Below are positions 1 to 12,805 of a DNA stretch of 64,000 bases, in pieces. The notes under the pieces were generated by a model. That model was not told the origin of the DNA. It searched no databases and saw nothing but the letters and a program-made list of their open reading frames with translations. Within the stretch, counting starts at the first letter, position 1. Every line of letters begins with the position of its first letter. The translations under genes were made by a program, and so were the position numbers. Where the stretch lies: positions 310,001 to 374,000 of the forward strand of contig NZ_JAALJI010000002.1 of assembly GCF_011064595.1 (NCBI RefSeq), given 5' to 3'. The stretch is from Paludisphaera soli (GTDB lineage: Bacteria > Planctomycetota > Planctomycetia > Isosphaerales > Isosphaeraceae).

Positions 1-2
1 TC

Positions 3-368
3 TGCCACGCCCTGGCCGACGCCCTGCTCGGCGCGGCGGCCCTGGGCGACATCGGCGAGCATTACCCGGACACCGCGCCCGAGTGGCGCGGCCTGGACAG
101 CACGCGGCTCCTGGCCGAGGTCGTCGACAGGGTCGCCGCCGAGGGCTGGAAGCCGGTCAACTGCGACGTGATCGTCCACGCCCAGGCCCCCAAGCTCGGC
201 CCCCACAAGGCCACCATCCGGGCCAACCTGGCCCGGCTCCTCGGGCTCCCCGAGGGCGCCGTCAACGTGAAGGCCAAGACCGGCGAGCACGTCGGGCCGG
301 TCGGCCGGGCCGAGGCGATCGAATGCCACGCCGTCGTCCTGATCGAGCCGCTGGTCCCCGGCCGCTGA
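3..368 (+). CDS. ispF: 2-C-methyl-D-erythritol 2,4-cyclodiphosphate synthase, 3' part
   Basis: The gene is cut by the window start; about 121 C-terminal residues remain. IspF cyclises CDP-ME 2-phosphate to MEcPP in the cytosolic non-mevalonate isoprenoid pathway. The fragment opens with the helix HALADALLGAAALGDIG, including the His of the substrate/metal site region, continues with PDTAPEW and a Ser-Leu-Leu helix, and ends with the family signature VKAKTGEHVGPVGR followed by the last beta strand. IspF is normally about 160 residues, so roughly the first 40, including the metal-binding DxH, lie upstream. It is followed 49 bp later by cysS on the same strand. Fragments of IspDF fusions would look the same from here, so a fused IspD domain cannot be excluded. 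Confidence 0.9.
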   Translation, partial: CHALADALLGAAALGDIGEHYPDTAPEWRGLDSTRLLAEVVDRVAAEGWKPVNCDVIVHAQAPKLGPHKATIRANLARLLGLPEGAVNVKAKTGEHVGPVGRAEAIECHAVVLIEPLVPGR

Positions 369-417
369 GCCGACCGCCCGCGTCCCATCCCCTTTCCCGC
401 GAGAGAACGCGAATCCC

Positions 418-1887
<1,470 letters not shown>

Positions 1888-1954
1888 GTCGATCCCACAC
1901 CAGCACGGGGGGCGGCACGAGGCCGCCCCGTCCCCGGACGAAGGAGTCGGCCCG

Positions 1955-2533
1955 ATGACGCCCGAATCGTGCGAATCCGAAGGCGGACTCGAAGGCGCGA
2001 AGCCCGTCGACGGGGCGGCCCCGCCGGTCTGGGGCCGGGTCGTCGGCATCGACCCGGGCCTGAACGTGACGGGCTACGCCGTGGTCGACCCCGGCCCTCG
2101 CGGGCCGATCGTGGTCGAGGCCGGCGTGATCCGCCCCGGCTCGTCGAACCGGGCCATGGGCCAGCGGCTGGACTACCTCCACCGCAACATCCTCGAGCTG
2201 CTGGCCGCGTATCCCCCCGGGGCGCTCGCCCTGGAGAAGGTCCACAGCCACGTCAAGTTCCCGCGCACGGCGATCCTCATGGGCCACGCGCGGGGGGTCA
2301 TCGTCCTGGCCGCCGCCTCGCGGGGCATCCCCGTTTTCGGCTACGCCGCGTCCCGGGTCAAGAAGACCCTGACCGGCAGCGGCCGCGCCCCCAAGGAGCA
2401 GATGCAGCGAGCCATCCAGACCGAGCTGGGCCTGGACGAACTCCCCGAGCCTCACGACGTCGCCGACGCCTGCGCCATCGCCCTCTGCCACTTCCAGATC
2501 GGCCGCACCCTCCGGAGCCTCAAGGGGCGGTGA
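1955..2533 (+). CDS. ruvC: crossover junction endodeoxyribonuclease RuvC
   Basis: RuvC is the Holliday junction resolvase that cuts recombination intermediates with RuvAB. The 192-residue product has the RNase H-like core from about residue 28. The four acidic catalytic positions are visible: D33 in GIDPGLNVTG, E94 in LALEKVHSH, and D168 and D171 in HDVADACAIAL. The strand-helix KFPRTAILMGHARGV matches the family. The first 25 residues (Glu/Gly/Ala-rich) precede the usual N-terminus. The ATG at 1955 has a GAAGGA ribosome site 10 bp upstream, which supports this start. A palindromic repeat begins 15 bp after the stop. No ruvA or ruvB is adjacent. Confidence 0.95.
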   Translation: MTPESCESEGGLEGAKPVDGAAPPVWGRVVGIDPGLNVTGYAVVDPGPRGPIVVEAGVIRPGSSNRAMGQRLDYLHRNILELLAAYPPGALALEKVHSHVKFPRTAILMGHARGVIVLAAASRGIPVFGYAASRVKKTLTGSGRAPKEQMQRAIQTELGLDELPEPHDVADACAIALCHFQIGRTLRSLKGR

Positions 2534-2548
2534 CCCGCCGGGCGGGCG

Positions 2549-2576
2549 ATTGGGTTCGTTCGCGAGCGAACCCAAT
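2549..2576. repeat. near-perfect 28-bp palindrome (interspersed repeat)
   Basis: The arms ATTGGGTTCG and CGAACCCAAT flank a centre that differs from perfect symmetry at a single base pair. The element starts 15 bp after the ruvC stop. A second copy of one arm (AATTGGGTTCGTTCG) lies at 2647-2661. The hairpin could act as a ruvC terminator, although no T-run follows it. A small dispersed repeat is the better explanation because the half copy sits nearby in a non-coding stretch. Confidence 0.75.
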
Positions 2577-2646
2577 TCGCGATCACCCCGAATTCCACCG
2601 CAAACCCTTCCGGGGTCAAGGGATCCGGCACGACGAACCCGCCCGA

Positions 2647-2661
2647 AATTGGGTTCGTTCG
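2647..2661 (+). repeat. half copy of the palindromic repeat
   Basis: AATTGGGTTCGTTCG repeats the left arm and centre of the palindrome about 100 bp upstream, without its right arm. This suggests a degenerate second copy. Confidence 0.55.
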
Positions 2662-2712
2662 GCGTGCTTTCCTCGGTCCGCCGACCGCGCCTGCGCCCGG
2701 GGGGCCAGGAGC

Positions 2713-2741
2713 TTGATCGGACGGAACACCGCGACTACATT
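2713..2741 (+). promoter_or_regulatory. sigma70-like promoter for the GH99-like gene
   Basis: TTGATC (-35, 2713-2718), a 17-bp spacer and TACATT (-10, 2736-2741) precede the glycosidase gene by about 150 nt. Four of six bases match consensus in each hexamer. Planctomycete promoters are little characterised, so this is inferred by analogy. Confidence 0.45.
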
Positions 2742-2891
2742 GCCAAGGAGCGGACCGGAGAGGGAGTCCCTCAAACTGATCATGGGCCCGGACGCCCGAT
2801 CGGAGAGGGATTCGCGAACGGACCGCCCCGATCCCGCCCGAACCGGCACCGGCACCGCCCCCCTCCCCCACCGCCCCCGAGGACGCCCGCC

Positions 2892-4661
2892 ATGAGATCC
2901 CTCCCGACCGCCCTGGCCCTGGGGGCGGCGATCGCCCTGCTCTCGCCCGTCCCGACGAGGGGGGACGACGCCCCCTCTTGGGACGTGATGGCCGACACCT
3001 GGGTCGCGACGGACGGGCTCGGCCGGGTCGTCCCGGGCTCCGACGAGGTCGGCCCCCCGCGCGAAGGCCGGACGACGGGGATCTTCTACTTCCTCTGGAA
3101 CGAGGGGCAGAACCCGGTCTACGACCTGTCGAAGATCCTTACGGCGAACCCGGACGATCCGAAGTTCGGCCCGCCGGGCGCATTCCACCACTGGGCCGAG
3201 CCGCTGTTCGGCTACTATCGCGACGACGACGCCTACGTGATCCGCAAGCACATCCAGATGCTGACCGACGCCGGGGTCGACATGCTGTTCTTCGACGTCA
3301 CCAACGCCCTGACGTACGACTCCGTCCGCGACGCCCTGCTGAAAGTCCTGGACGAGTTTCGCGCCTCGGGCCAGCGCACGCCGAAGATCGCCTTCCTGGC
3401 GAACTCCGCCAGCGCCAGGACCGTCGAGCACCTCTACCAGACCTTCTACAAGCCAGGGAAGGGCCGCGACCACTGGTTCGCCTGGGGAGGCAAGCCGCTG
3501 ATCCTGACCCCGCCGGACGGGCTGAGCGACGAGGTGAAGGCGTTCTTCACGATCCGCCACTCCTGGGCCTGGACGAAGGGGCAGGCGTGGTTCGGCGACG
3601 GCCGCGACAAGTGGCCCTGGCTCGACCACACGCCCCAGGCCCCCGGCTGGCACGAGTCGCCGGACAGGCCCGAGCAGATCGTGGTGGCGACCGCCGAGCA
3701 TCCCATCAGCAACATCGGCCGCAGCTTCCACGACGGCGCCCAGCCGCCGCCGGAGGAGCGCCGGCCCGAGGCCGGGCTGTACTTCGCCGAGCAGTGGAAG
3801 CGGGCCCGCGAGGTCGACCCGCCGTTCGTCTTCATCACCGGCTGGAACGAGTGGATCGCGCAGCGGTTCCTCGACCGCAAGGGGGAGATGTCGATGGGGG
3901 GCGTCCGCCTCAAGCCGGGCGGGACGTTCTTCGTCGACCAGTTCTCGCCCGAGTACTCGCGCGACATCGAGCCGATGAGAGGGGGCTTCGGCGACGCCTA
4001 CTACTACCAGCTCGCCTCGGAAATCCGGCGCTACAAGGGGGCCCGCAAGCCGGCCGACGTGGCCCGCGTGAAGGTCCGCATCGACGGCTCGTTCGGCGAC
4101 TGGCAGGCCGCCGGCCCCGAGTTCCGCGACACGCTCGGCGACACGGCCCGCCGCCGCCACCCGGGCTGGAAGGGAGAGCCCGAGTTCGTCAACGAGACCG
4201 GCCGCAACGACCTGACGGTCGCCAAGGTGGCCCCCGGCGACGAGTTCGTCTCGTTCTACGTGAAAACCCGCGAGCCCTTATCGGCCCCCGCCGAGCGCTG
4301 GATGACCCTCTGCCTCGACGTGGACGCCGACCCCAAGACCGGCTGGCTGGGCTACGACGTCGTCGTGAATCGCGAGAAGCCCGCCGACGGCATGGCGACC
4401 GTCGAACGCCTCAAGCCCGACGGCTCGACCGAGCCCCTCGAAGCCGCCGCCGCGATCGCCTTCGGCGGCGCCGAATTGGAGCTGTCCATCCCCCGCCCCG
4501 CCCTGGGCCTGGCGTTCCCCGGCGACGTCTCGAAGCGGGTGGCGATCGACTTCAAGTGGCTCGACAACATCGCCGTCGGCGGCGAGGCGCCCGCCTTTAC
4601 GCTCGACGGCGACGCCGCCCCCAACGACCGGTTCAACTACCGGGCGACCTGGGGCGAGTAA
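2892..4661 (+). CDS. secreted GH99/GH71-like glycoside hydrolase with C-terminal carbohydrate-binding-like domain
   Basis: This 589-aa exported protein probably cleaves a polysaccharide. Residues 1-24 form a signal peptide (hydrophobic ALALGAAIALL, then a Thr-Arg-Gly-Asp cut region). Residues about 55-385 resemble the GH99/GH71/WbsX TIM-barrel group. They include IFYFLWNEGQ at the start, the segment IQMLTDAGVDMLFFDVTNA (the paired Asp strand), and W318-N-E-W321, a hallmark of that group. Residues about 394-589 (from VRIDGSFGDW to the end) look like a CBM9/DOMON-type beta sandwich that binds sugars. The open frame extends upstream to 2550, but only the ATG at 2892 gives a signal peptide. A WD40 gene follows after 27 bp. 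The substrate cannot be predicted. Confidence 0.75.
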   Translation: MRSLPTALALGAAIALLSPVPTRGDDAPSWDVMADTWVATDGLGRVVPGSDEVGPPREGRTTGIFYFLWNEGQNPVYDLSKILTANPDDPKFGPPGAFHHWAEPLFGYYRDDDAYVIRKHIQMLTDAGVDMLFFDVTNALTYDSVRDALLKVLDEFRASGQRTPKIAFLANSASARTVEHLYQTFYKPGKGRDHWFAWGGKPLILTPPDGLSDEVKAFFTIRHSWAWTKGQAWFGDGRDKWPWLDHTPQAPGWHESPDRPEQIVVATAEHPISNIGRSFHDGAQPPPEERRPEAGLYFAEQWKRAREVDPPFVFITGWNEWIAQRFLDRKGEMSMGGVRLKPGGTFFVDQFSPEYSRDIEPMRGGFGDAYYYQLASEIRRYKGARKPADVARVKVRIDGSFGDWQAAGPEFRDTLGDTARRRHPGWKGEPEFVNETGRNDLTVAKVAPGDEFVSFYVKTREPLSAPAERWMTLCLDVDADPKTGWLGYDVVVNREKPADGMATVERLKPDGSTEPLEAAAAIAFGGAELELSIPRPALGLAFPGDVSKRVAIDFKWLDNIAVGGEAPAFTLDGDAAPNDRFNYRATWGE

Positions 4662-4688
4662 ACGGCCGGCGGCGGCGAGGAGCGAGCA

Positions 4689-5492
4689 GTGGTGAAGACG
4701 TCGCGTCGAATGCGGTTCGCGGTCGGGGTCTTCGCCGTCTTGTTGCTCGGTCGCGTAGCGTTTCTTGGCGCGGTAGGGCCGCGGCCGGCGGCGACGCTGC
4801 GGGGATCGCACGTCTTCCAGATCGCCTTCTCGCCCGACGGCCGGACGCTGGCCTCCACCGATGTCGACCGGGCGATCAACCTCTGGGATGTCGACGGGCG
4901 AAGAGTCCGCGCCGTCCTTGAGGGTCACGACGCTTTCGTCGATTGGATCCGGTTCTCGCCCGACGGCGAGACTCTTGCCTCGTCGACCTCTCGCGAGGGG
5001 GAAGGGCGGAATCTCTGGGACGTGGCCAACGGGACCTTGATCAGGGAGACGACGCGGGCCGAGGCCCCCGACTGGGCCCGCGAGCCGCCGTCCGAGCGGA
5101 TGCAATCGGGGCGGGTCGGGGCCCGGCTGGCCCAGAGCGATGGCCTGGGACACTTCCGGGCCGTCGAGCTGCTCGACGTGGCAACCGGCGAGGTCATCGC
5201 CAGCTTGGCCGGGCACCGGGATCAGGTCAACGCGGTCGCGTTCTCGCCGGACGGCGCGCTGGCGGCCACGGGGGGCGGGTCCCTCGACCATCCCTGGCCG
5301 GTGAACAGGGCCGGCGACGCCCGCTTGTGGTCGGTGAAGACGGGCAACCTGCTGGCCGTGCTCGGCGGCCACTGGGGCCCCGTCTCGGACGTCGCGTTCT
5401 CGCCCGACGGTGCGATCCTGGCGACCGCGAGCTACGATGGCTCAATCAAATTGTGGAGCGTCGCGAAGCTTGTTCGCGGCGTCGCTTACTGA
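4689..5492 (+). CDS. membrane-anchored WD40-repeat protein
   Basis: The 267-aa protein has an N-terminal hydrophobic segment (about residues 9-30) that could be a signal anchor, then four WD40-type units with the periodic FSPDGxxLA strand. These are FSPDGRTLAS with NLWDV, FSPDGETLAS with NLWDV, FSPDGALAAT with RLWSV, and FSPDGAILAT with KLWSV. WD40 proteins are protein-interaction platforms. Four recognisable units are few for a closed propeller (usually seven), so the protein may dimerise, contain degenerate blades, or be a shortened paralogue. The start is a GTG, and a second in-frame GTG is the next codon. It lies 27 bp after the glycosidase and 34 bp before the sulfatase, which suggests one transcript. 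No function beyond scaffolding can be assigned. Confidence 0.75.
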   Translation: MVKTSRRMRFAVGVFAVLLLGRVAFLGAVGPRPAATLRGSHVFQIAFSPDGRTLASTDVDRAINLWDVDGRRVRAVLEGHDAFVDWIRFSPDGETLASSTSREGEGRNLWDVANGTLIRETTRAEAPDWAREPPSERMQSGRVGARLAQSDGLGHFRAVELLDVATGEVIASLAGHRDQVNAVAFSPDGALAATGGGSLDHPWPVNRAGDARLWSVKTGNLLAVLGGHWGPVSDVAFSPDGAILATASYDGSIKLWSVAKLVRGVAY

Positions 5493-5526
5493 TGCATTCG
5501 GATTACAGCTTGGCGGATCATCACAC

Positions 5527-7011
5527 ATGACGATGTCCCGAATTTTGACGGCCTTCGCCCTCACGACTCTCGCCTGGACCGGACGGGCCGAGGAGCCGGG
5601 GAAGCCGAGGCCCAACGTCCTGTTCCTGGCGGTCGACGACCTCCGACCAGAGTTCGGGGCCTACGGCTCGCCGCACGTGAAGACGCCGAACCTGGACAAG
5701 CTGGCGGCGCGGGGGGTGACGTTCGATCGGGCGTATTGCCAGCAGGCGGTCTGCTCGCCCTCGCGGTCGAGCCTGCTGACGGGGATGCGGCCGGACTCGA
5801 CCAAGGTTTACGACCTGGTCAAACACTTCCGCGAGGCCCTGCCGGACGCCGTCACGCTGCCGCAGCTCTTCAAGCAGAACGGGTACCACGTCCAGGGCAT
5901 GGGGAAGATCTTCCACCCGAGCGTCCAGGACCCGCCGTCGTGGTCGGTCCCCTGGGAGATGGCGCAGGCGCCGATCTACGGGCTGGAGGAGAACCGCAAG
6001 ATCCGCCAACGCAAGTCGGCGGCGGCGAAGGCGGCCGGCAAGACCGGCAAGGCCGCGAACCGCGCGTCGCTCGGGCCGGCGTATGAATCGGCCGACGTGC
6101 CCGACGAGACGTTCGTCGACGGCAAGATCGCGGCCAAAGCCGTGCGGACGCTCGGCGAGTTGAAGGCGGGGCGCGAGCCGTTTTTCCTGGCCGTCGGCTT
6201 CGCGCGGCCGCACCTGCCGTTCGTGGCTCCGAAAAAGTACTGGGACCTGTACGACCCCGCGAAGATCGCCCTGGCCCCGAACCCGTTCCGGCCGGAGGGG
6301 GCGCCCGATTACGCCCTGCTCGACAGCGGCGAGCTGAGGGGCTACCACGGCATGCCGAAGAAAGGTCCGATCCCCGACGAGGCCGCGCGGACGCTCAAGC
6401 ACGGGTACTACGCGGCCGTGAGTTACATGGACGCCCAGGTCGGCCGGGTGCTCGACGAGCTGGACCGGCTCGGCCTGCGCGAGAGCACGATCGTCGTCCT
6501 CTGGGGCGACCACGGCTGGAAGCTCGGCGAGCACGGCGCCTGGTGCAAGCACTCGAACGTCGAGCTGGACACCCGCGTCCCCCTGATCGTCGCCGCGCCC
6601 GACCTCGCCTCCCCCGGCGCGCATACGAAGACGCTCGTCGAGTTCGTCGACATCTATCCCACGCTTGCCGACCTGGCCGGCCTGACCCCGCCGAAGGAGC
6701 TGGAAGGCGTCAGCTTCGCGCCGGTGCTCCGCTCGCCCGATCGCGCGTGGAAGTCGGCCGCGTTCAGCCAGTATCCGCGACCCGGACTGATGGGCTACTC
6801 GATGCGGACCGACCGCTTCCGCCTGACCCGGTGGGTCAAGAGGGCCGACCCCTCGCAGGTGGACGCCGTCGAGCTGTACGACCTCCAGGCCGACCCCGAC
6901 GAGAACCGCAACCTCGCCGCCGACCCGGCCCAGGCCGAGAACCTCAAGGCCTTGACCGAGCGATGGCAGGCCGGCTGGCGCGGGGCCTTGCCGAAGGCCG
7001 AGACCCCTTGA
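5527..7011 (+). CDS. secreted sulfatase, iduronate-2-sulfatase-like
   Basis: The 494-aa enzyme hydrolyses sulfate esters, probably on sulfated polysaccharides outside the cytoplasm. Residues 1-22 form a signal peptide. The metal-binding strand LAVDDLRPEFGAYG has D37 and D38. The formylglycine site is C76 in C76-S-P-S-R80 followed by SLLTG, the cysteine-type signature. Further active-site elements are GFARPHLPF and WGDHGWKLGEHG. The segment ENRNLAAD near the end is typical of the iduronate-2-sulfatase subfamily. The open frame begins at 5410, but the ATG at 5527 gives the signal peptide. C76 must be oxidised by a formylglycine-generating enzyme. The FGE-domain protein at 31000-32793 lacks the needed cysteines, so the activator is presumably elsewhere. 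Confidence 0.92.
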   Translation: MTMSRILTAFALTTLAWTGRAEEPGKPRPNVLFLAVDDLRPEFGAYGSPHVKTPNLDKLAARGVTFDRAYCQQAVCSPSRSSLLTGMRPDSTKVYDLVKHFREALPDAVTLPQLFKQNGYHVQGMGKIFHPSVQDPPSWSVPWEMAQAPIYGLEENRKIRQRKSAAAKAAGKTGKAANRASLGPAYESADVPDETFVDGKIAAKAVRTLGELKAGREPFFLAVGFARPHLPFVAPKKYWDLYDPAKIALAPNPFRPEGAPDYALLDSGELRGYHGMPKKGPIPDEAARTLKHGYYAAVSYMDAQVGRVLDELDRLGLRESTIVVLWGDHGWKLGEHGAWCKHSNVELDTRVPLIVAAPDLASPGAHTKTLVEFVDIYPTLADLAGLTPPKELEGVSFAPVLRSPDRAWKSAAFSQYPRPGLMGYSMRTDRFRLTRWVKRADPSQVDAVELYDLQADPDENRNLAADPAQAENLKALTERWQAGWRGALPKAETP

Positions 7012-7041
7012 GTCGGATCCGCGAGGAAGTGGGAGGCCGGG

Positions 7042-7323
7042 ATGTCGGACGTGAATCGGATGCGACTGCTGATCGTCTTCCAGCTCGCGGCCGTCGCGGT
7101 GACCGGCTTCGGCTTCCGATCGTGGGAATATGGTGGCGACGTGGCTCGATGGGCCGAGCCGGCGGCCGTCCTGGCGTTCCTCGCGTTCGGGGCGTCGCTC
7201 GTCGGCTTCCTCGTCCTGCTGGCCGGTTCTTCGATCGCGGGGCCGCGACGCTGGCTGCTCGTGGCCGTCGAAGGGCTCATCGTCTGGGCGGGCTTCCTGG
7301 CGTCGCTGCCGGGCGTCCAGTAG
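7042..7323 (+). CDS. small three-helix membrane protein, unknown function
   Basis: I do not recognise this 93-aa protein. It has three hydrophobic segments: about residues 8-25 (LLIVFQLAAVAVTG), 40-63 (AAVLAFLAFGASLVGFLVLLAG) and 70-88 (WLLVAVEGLIVWAGFLA). An inner-membrane location follows from this. A GGGAGG ribosome site lies 6 bp before the ATG, which supports a real gene. It is 30 bp downstream of the sulfatase and convergent with the Uma2 gene 10 bp away. Confidence 0.6.
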   Translation: MSDVNRMRLLIVFQLAAVAVTGFGFRSWEYGGDVARWAEPAAVLAFLAFGASLVGFLVLLAGSSIAGPRRWLLVAVEGLIVWAGFLASLPGVQ

Positions 7324-7333
7324 CTAGGGCGGG

Positions 7334-7996
7334 TCAGCGGCCGGCCGGTCCGGTGCGTTCGGCCTGGGCGAACCACTCGGCCAGCGGCAGGAGGAAGCCT
7401 GGGAGCACGGCCCCGCCTTCGAGCACGTCGGCCGCCGTCAGGACGACGGGCGCGGCCGGCGACTCGTAGACGCGGACCTCGCGGGCCTTCGGGTCCACGT
7501 ACCATACCAGCCGCACGCCGGCCCGGAAGTACTCGTCGAGCTTCCGGGCCATCTCCCGGCGGGTGTTCGACTTGCTCAGGATCTCCACCGCCAGGTCGGG
7601 CGCGACCGCCGGGATCTCGCCCCGGCTCAGGTCCTTCGGGTACCGGTCCCAGGAGATGAAGGCGACGTCCGGGATGCGGACGAGGCCGGGGAGCAGCCTC
7701 ATCGTCCCGTCGGAGCCGAGCACCACGCCGAGGTCGTGCTGGAGAAGGTAGAGGTTGAGATGGAAGGCCAGCAGGATCGCCCACCGCGACTCTTCAAAAC
7801 CCATCGCCTTCTCCACCAGCACGCCGTCGACGAGTTCGTACAGTCGGTTCTCGCGATCATGGGCCTCGATCACGTCGCGCTCGGTGGCCGTGCCGGGCGT
7901 GGGGACGAGCCGCACGCGCGAGGCGGGGACGTCGCCGAGCCGCTTCAGCAGTTCGGCCACGGTCTGGGGGGCCGTCGTCTTCGTCCTGACGGGCAT
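7334..7996 (-). CDS. Uma2-family putative endonuclease (DUF820)
   Basis: The 220-aa protein belongs to the Uma2/DUF820 group, a PD-(D/E)xK-fold family often present in many copies in planctomycetes and cyanobacteria; its biological role is not established. Recognisable elements are YELVDGVLVEKA (first acidic strand), the motif PDVAFIS, and PDLAVEILSKSNT, which supplies the D/E-x-K-like core, followed by KLDEYFRAGVRLVWYVDP. The start ATG at 7996 has a GAGGA purine run about 8 nt upstream. The frame stays open for several kilobases further upstream, antisense to secA, but this is a base-composition artefact. It may be co-transcribed with the VOC gene 92 bp upstream. Confidence 0.85.
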   Translation of the reverse strand: MPVRTKTTAPQTVAELLKRLGDVPASRVRLVPTPGTATERDVIEAHDRENRLYELVDGVLVEKAMGFEESRWAILLAFHLNLYLLQHDLGVVLGSDGTMRLLPGLVRIPDVAFISWDRYPKDLSRGEIPAVAPDLAVEILSKSNTRREMARKLDEYFRAGVRLVWYVDPKAREVRVYESPAAPVVLTAADVLEGGAVLPGFLLPLAEWFAQAERTGPAGR

Positions 7997-8088
7997 GGGC
8001 GGTCCTCGATAGTCGAGAGGCGGTGCGCTCCCCTGGATTCTGCACCTCGATCGGGCGGCGAGGCAAGGGGACGCGGCCTTCCGGTCCG

Positions 8089-8490
8089 TTAGGATTTCGG
8101 TCGGTAGGAGTCGAAGTGCCAGTGGTGGCCCTCGGGATCCCTCGCGGTGTAGGCGCGCGAGCCGTAATCCGTGTCCTTCGGGGACTCGACGATTTCGGCC
8201 CCGGCGGCGAGGGCCCGGTCGTGGTGGGCGTCGACGTCGTCGACCGCGACGCAGACCGATTGATGCCGGCCCGCCAGGTCGAGCGGGCTGCGCCAGCCGG
8301 AGTCGGGCTTCGCACCGCCCAGGAAGAGGATGCCGCTCCCATACGTCAGCTCGGCGTGGGCGACCGTGCCGTCGGGGGTTCGGTAATCCTGCAAGACCCG
8401 GAAGCCGAACGCCTTCGGCAGCCAGTCCAGGGCGGCGGCGGGGTCGCGGTAGAACAGGGCCGGGTGGAAACTCGGGGCTTGGGGGGACAT
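8089..8490 (-). CDS. VOC (glyoxalase/PhnB-like) family protein
   Basis: The 133-aa protein has the vicinal-oxygen-chelate beta-alpha-beta-beta-beta fold duplicated in sequence. The N-terminal half is HPALFYRDPAAALDWLPKAFGF and the C-terminal half is SVCVAVDDVDAHHDRALAAGAEI, ending with DPEGHHWHFDSY. Members are glyoxalases, dioxygenases or resistance proteins. This one resembles the PhnB-like group, whose substrates are unknown. The ATG at 8490 is preceded by AAAGGATC, a plausible ribosome site. It is divergent from secA. Confidence 0.85.
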   Translation of the reverse strand: MSPQAPSFHPALFYRDPAAALDWLPKAFGFRVLQDYRTPDGTVAHAELTYGSGILFLGGAKPDSGWRSPLDLAGRHQSVCVAVDDVDAHHDRALAAGAEIVESPKDTDYGSRAYTARDPEGHHWHFDSYRPKS

Positions 8491-8845
8491 GGATGATCCT
8501 TTCGCGAACGGATCGAGGGCGAAAAGTCGACATGGCGTCGGAAAGGGCCCGAAAATCGGGAGGCCGTCTCCCGGTCGTCGGGCGTAGAATACCAGGGTCG
8601 GGCCGGAGGCCCATGTCAGCTTTCTCCGACGCCTTCGGCACCATCGGAATCGTGCTCGCGACGCCGCGTCCGCCCCGCCGGGGCGAAAAAGCGTGGGCCG
8701 GGCGTCCCATGAGGGGATCGTGAAAGCCGAAGGGCCGGCGTGGGACGTCTCGCCGTCGCGATTGACGAAATCCGCACGTCCGTTGTAAGATGCAGTATTG
8801 CAATGACTTGCTGCAACGTATCATTCGCACGGGGACCACGCGGCA
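8491..8845 (+). other. divergent intergenic region upstream of secA
   Basis: This 355-bp gap lies between the VOC gene (minus) and secA (plus). It contains the secA promoter at 8762-8791. A 76-codon open frame at 8493-8723 has the Arg-rich composition of random high-GC sequence and no family resemblance, so I do not call it. Confidence 0.6.
8762..8791 (+). promoter_or_regulatory. sigma70-like promoter of secA
   Basis: TTGACG (-35, 8762-8767), an 18-bp spacer and TAAGAT (-10, 8786-8791) lie 55 bp before the secA start codon. The hexamers match consensus at 5 of 6 and 4 of 6 positions. The surrounding stretch is notably AT-richer than the neighbourhood, which strengthens the call. Confidence 0.6.
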
Positions 8846-12475
<3,630 letters not shown>

Positions 12476-12805
12476 GCTTCCGGCCCGATCTCCGCCGCTC
12501 GCCGAGCCCTCGGGGACGCCCCGTGGGGCTCGCGCGATCGAGCGGAGTCAGGACCCGTCGCATCGCCCGCGCGAGGCGGTCTGATCCGTTTCAGGGCAAT
12601 CGTTTGCGTCGCGGAACGAGGATTCGGGCGGGACCGGCGGGCCGATCCCTTCAAGGATGAAGGCCGGACGCCCCGGCGGCCGCGAGGGGCGGGACCGACT
12701 CCCGCCGGCCGGGCGCCGGGTGCGACGGCGGGCACGGCGATTGCTTTACGACTCGCGTCTCGTCGAGCGGACCACTCGCTCTCTATCGGGAAAGGATTCC
12801 CCGGG
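12476..12805 (+). other. intergenic region between secA and the Kdo transferase gene
   Basis: The 330-bp gap holds a hairpin at 12503-12532 and otherwise only GC-rich sequence with no supported gene. No clear promoter is visible for the next gene. Confidence 0.5.
12503..12532 (+). terminator. GC-rich hairpin after secA
   Basis: CGAGCCC (12503-12509) pairs with GGGCTCG (12526-12532) and encloses a nested CGGGG/CCCCG stem. No T-run follows, so it could be a weak or factor-dependent terminator. Confidence 0.3.

Larger units (their letters stand above)
2534..2891 (+). other. intergenic region between ruvC and GH99-like gene
   Basis: This 358-bp gap has no convincing gene. It holds a near-perfect palindrome at 2549-2576, a half copy of the same sequence at 2647-2661, a sigma70-like promoter at 2713-2741, and a leader of about 145 nt before the next gene, with a short inverted repeat GAGGGA-GT-CCCTC around 2760. 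Confidence 0.6.

Noticed and set aside
2550-2891. Upstream in-frame extension of the GH99-like gene.
   Set aside because: It covers the palindromic repeat and promoter and would bury the signal peptide inside the protein.
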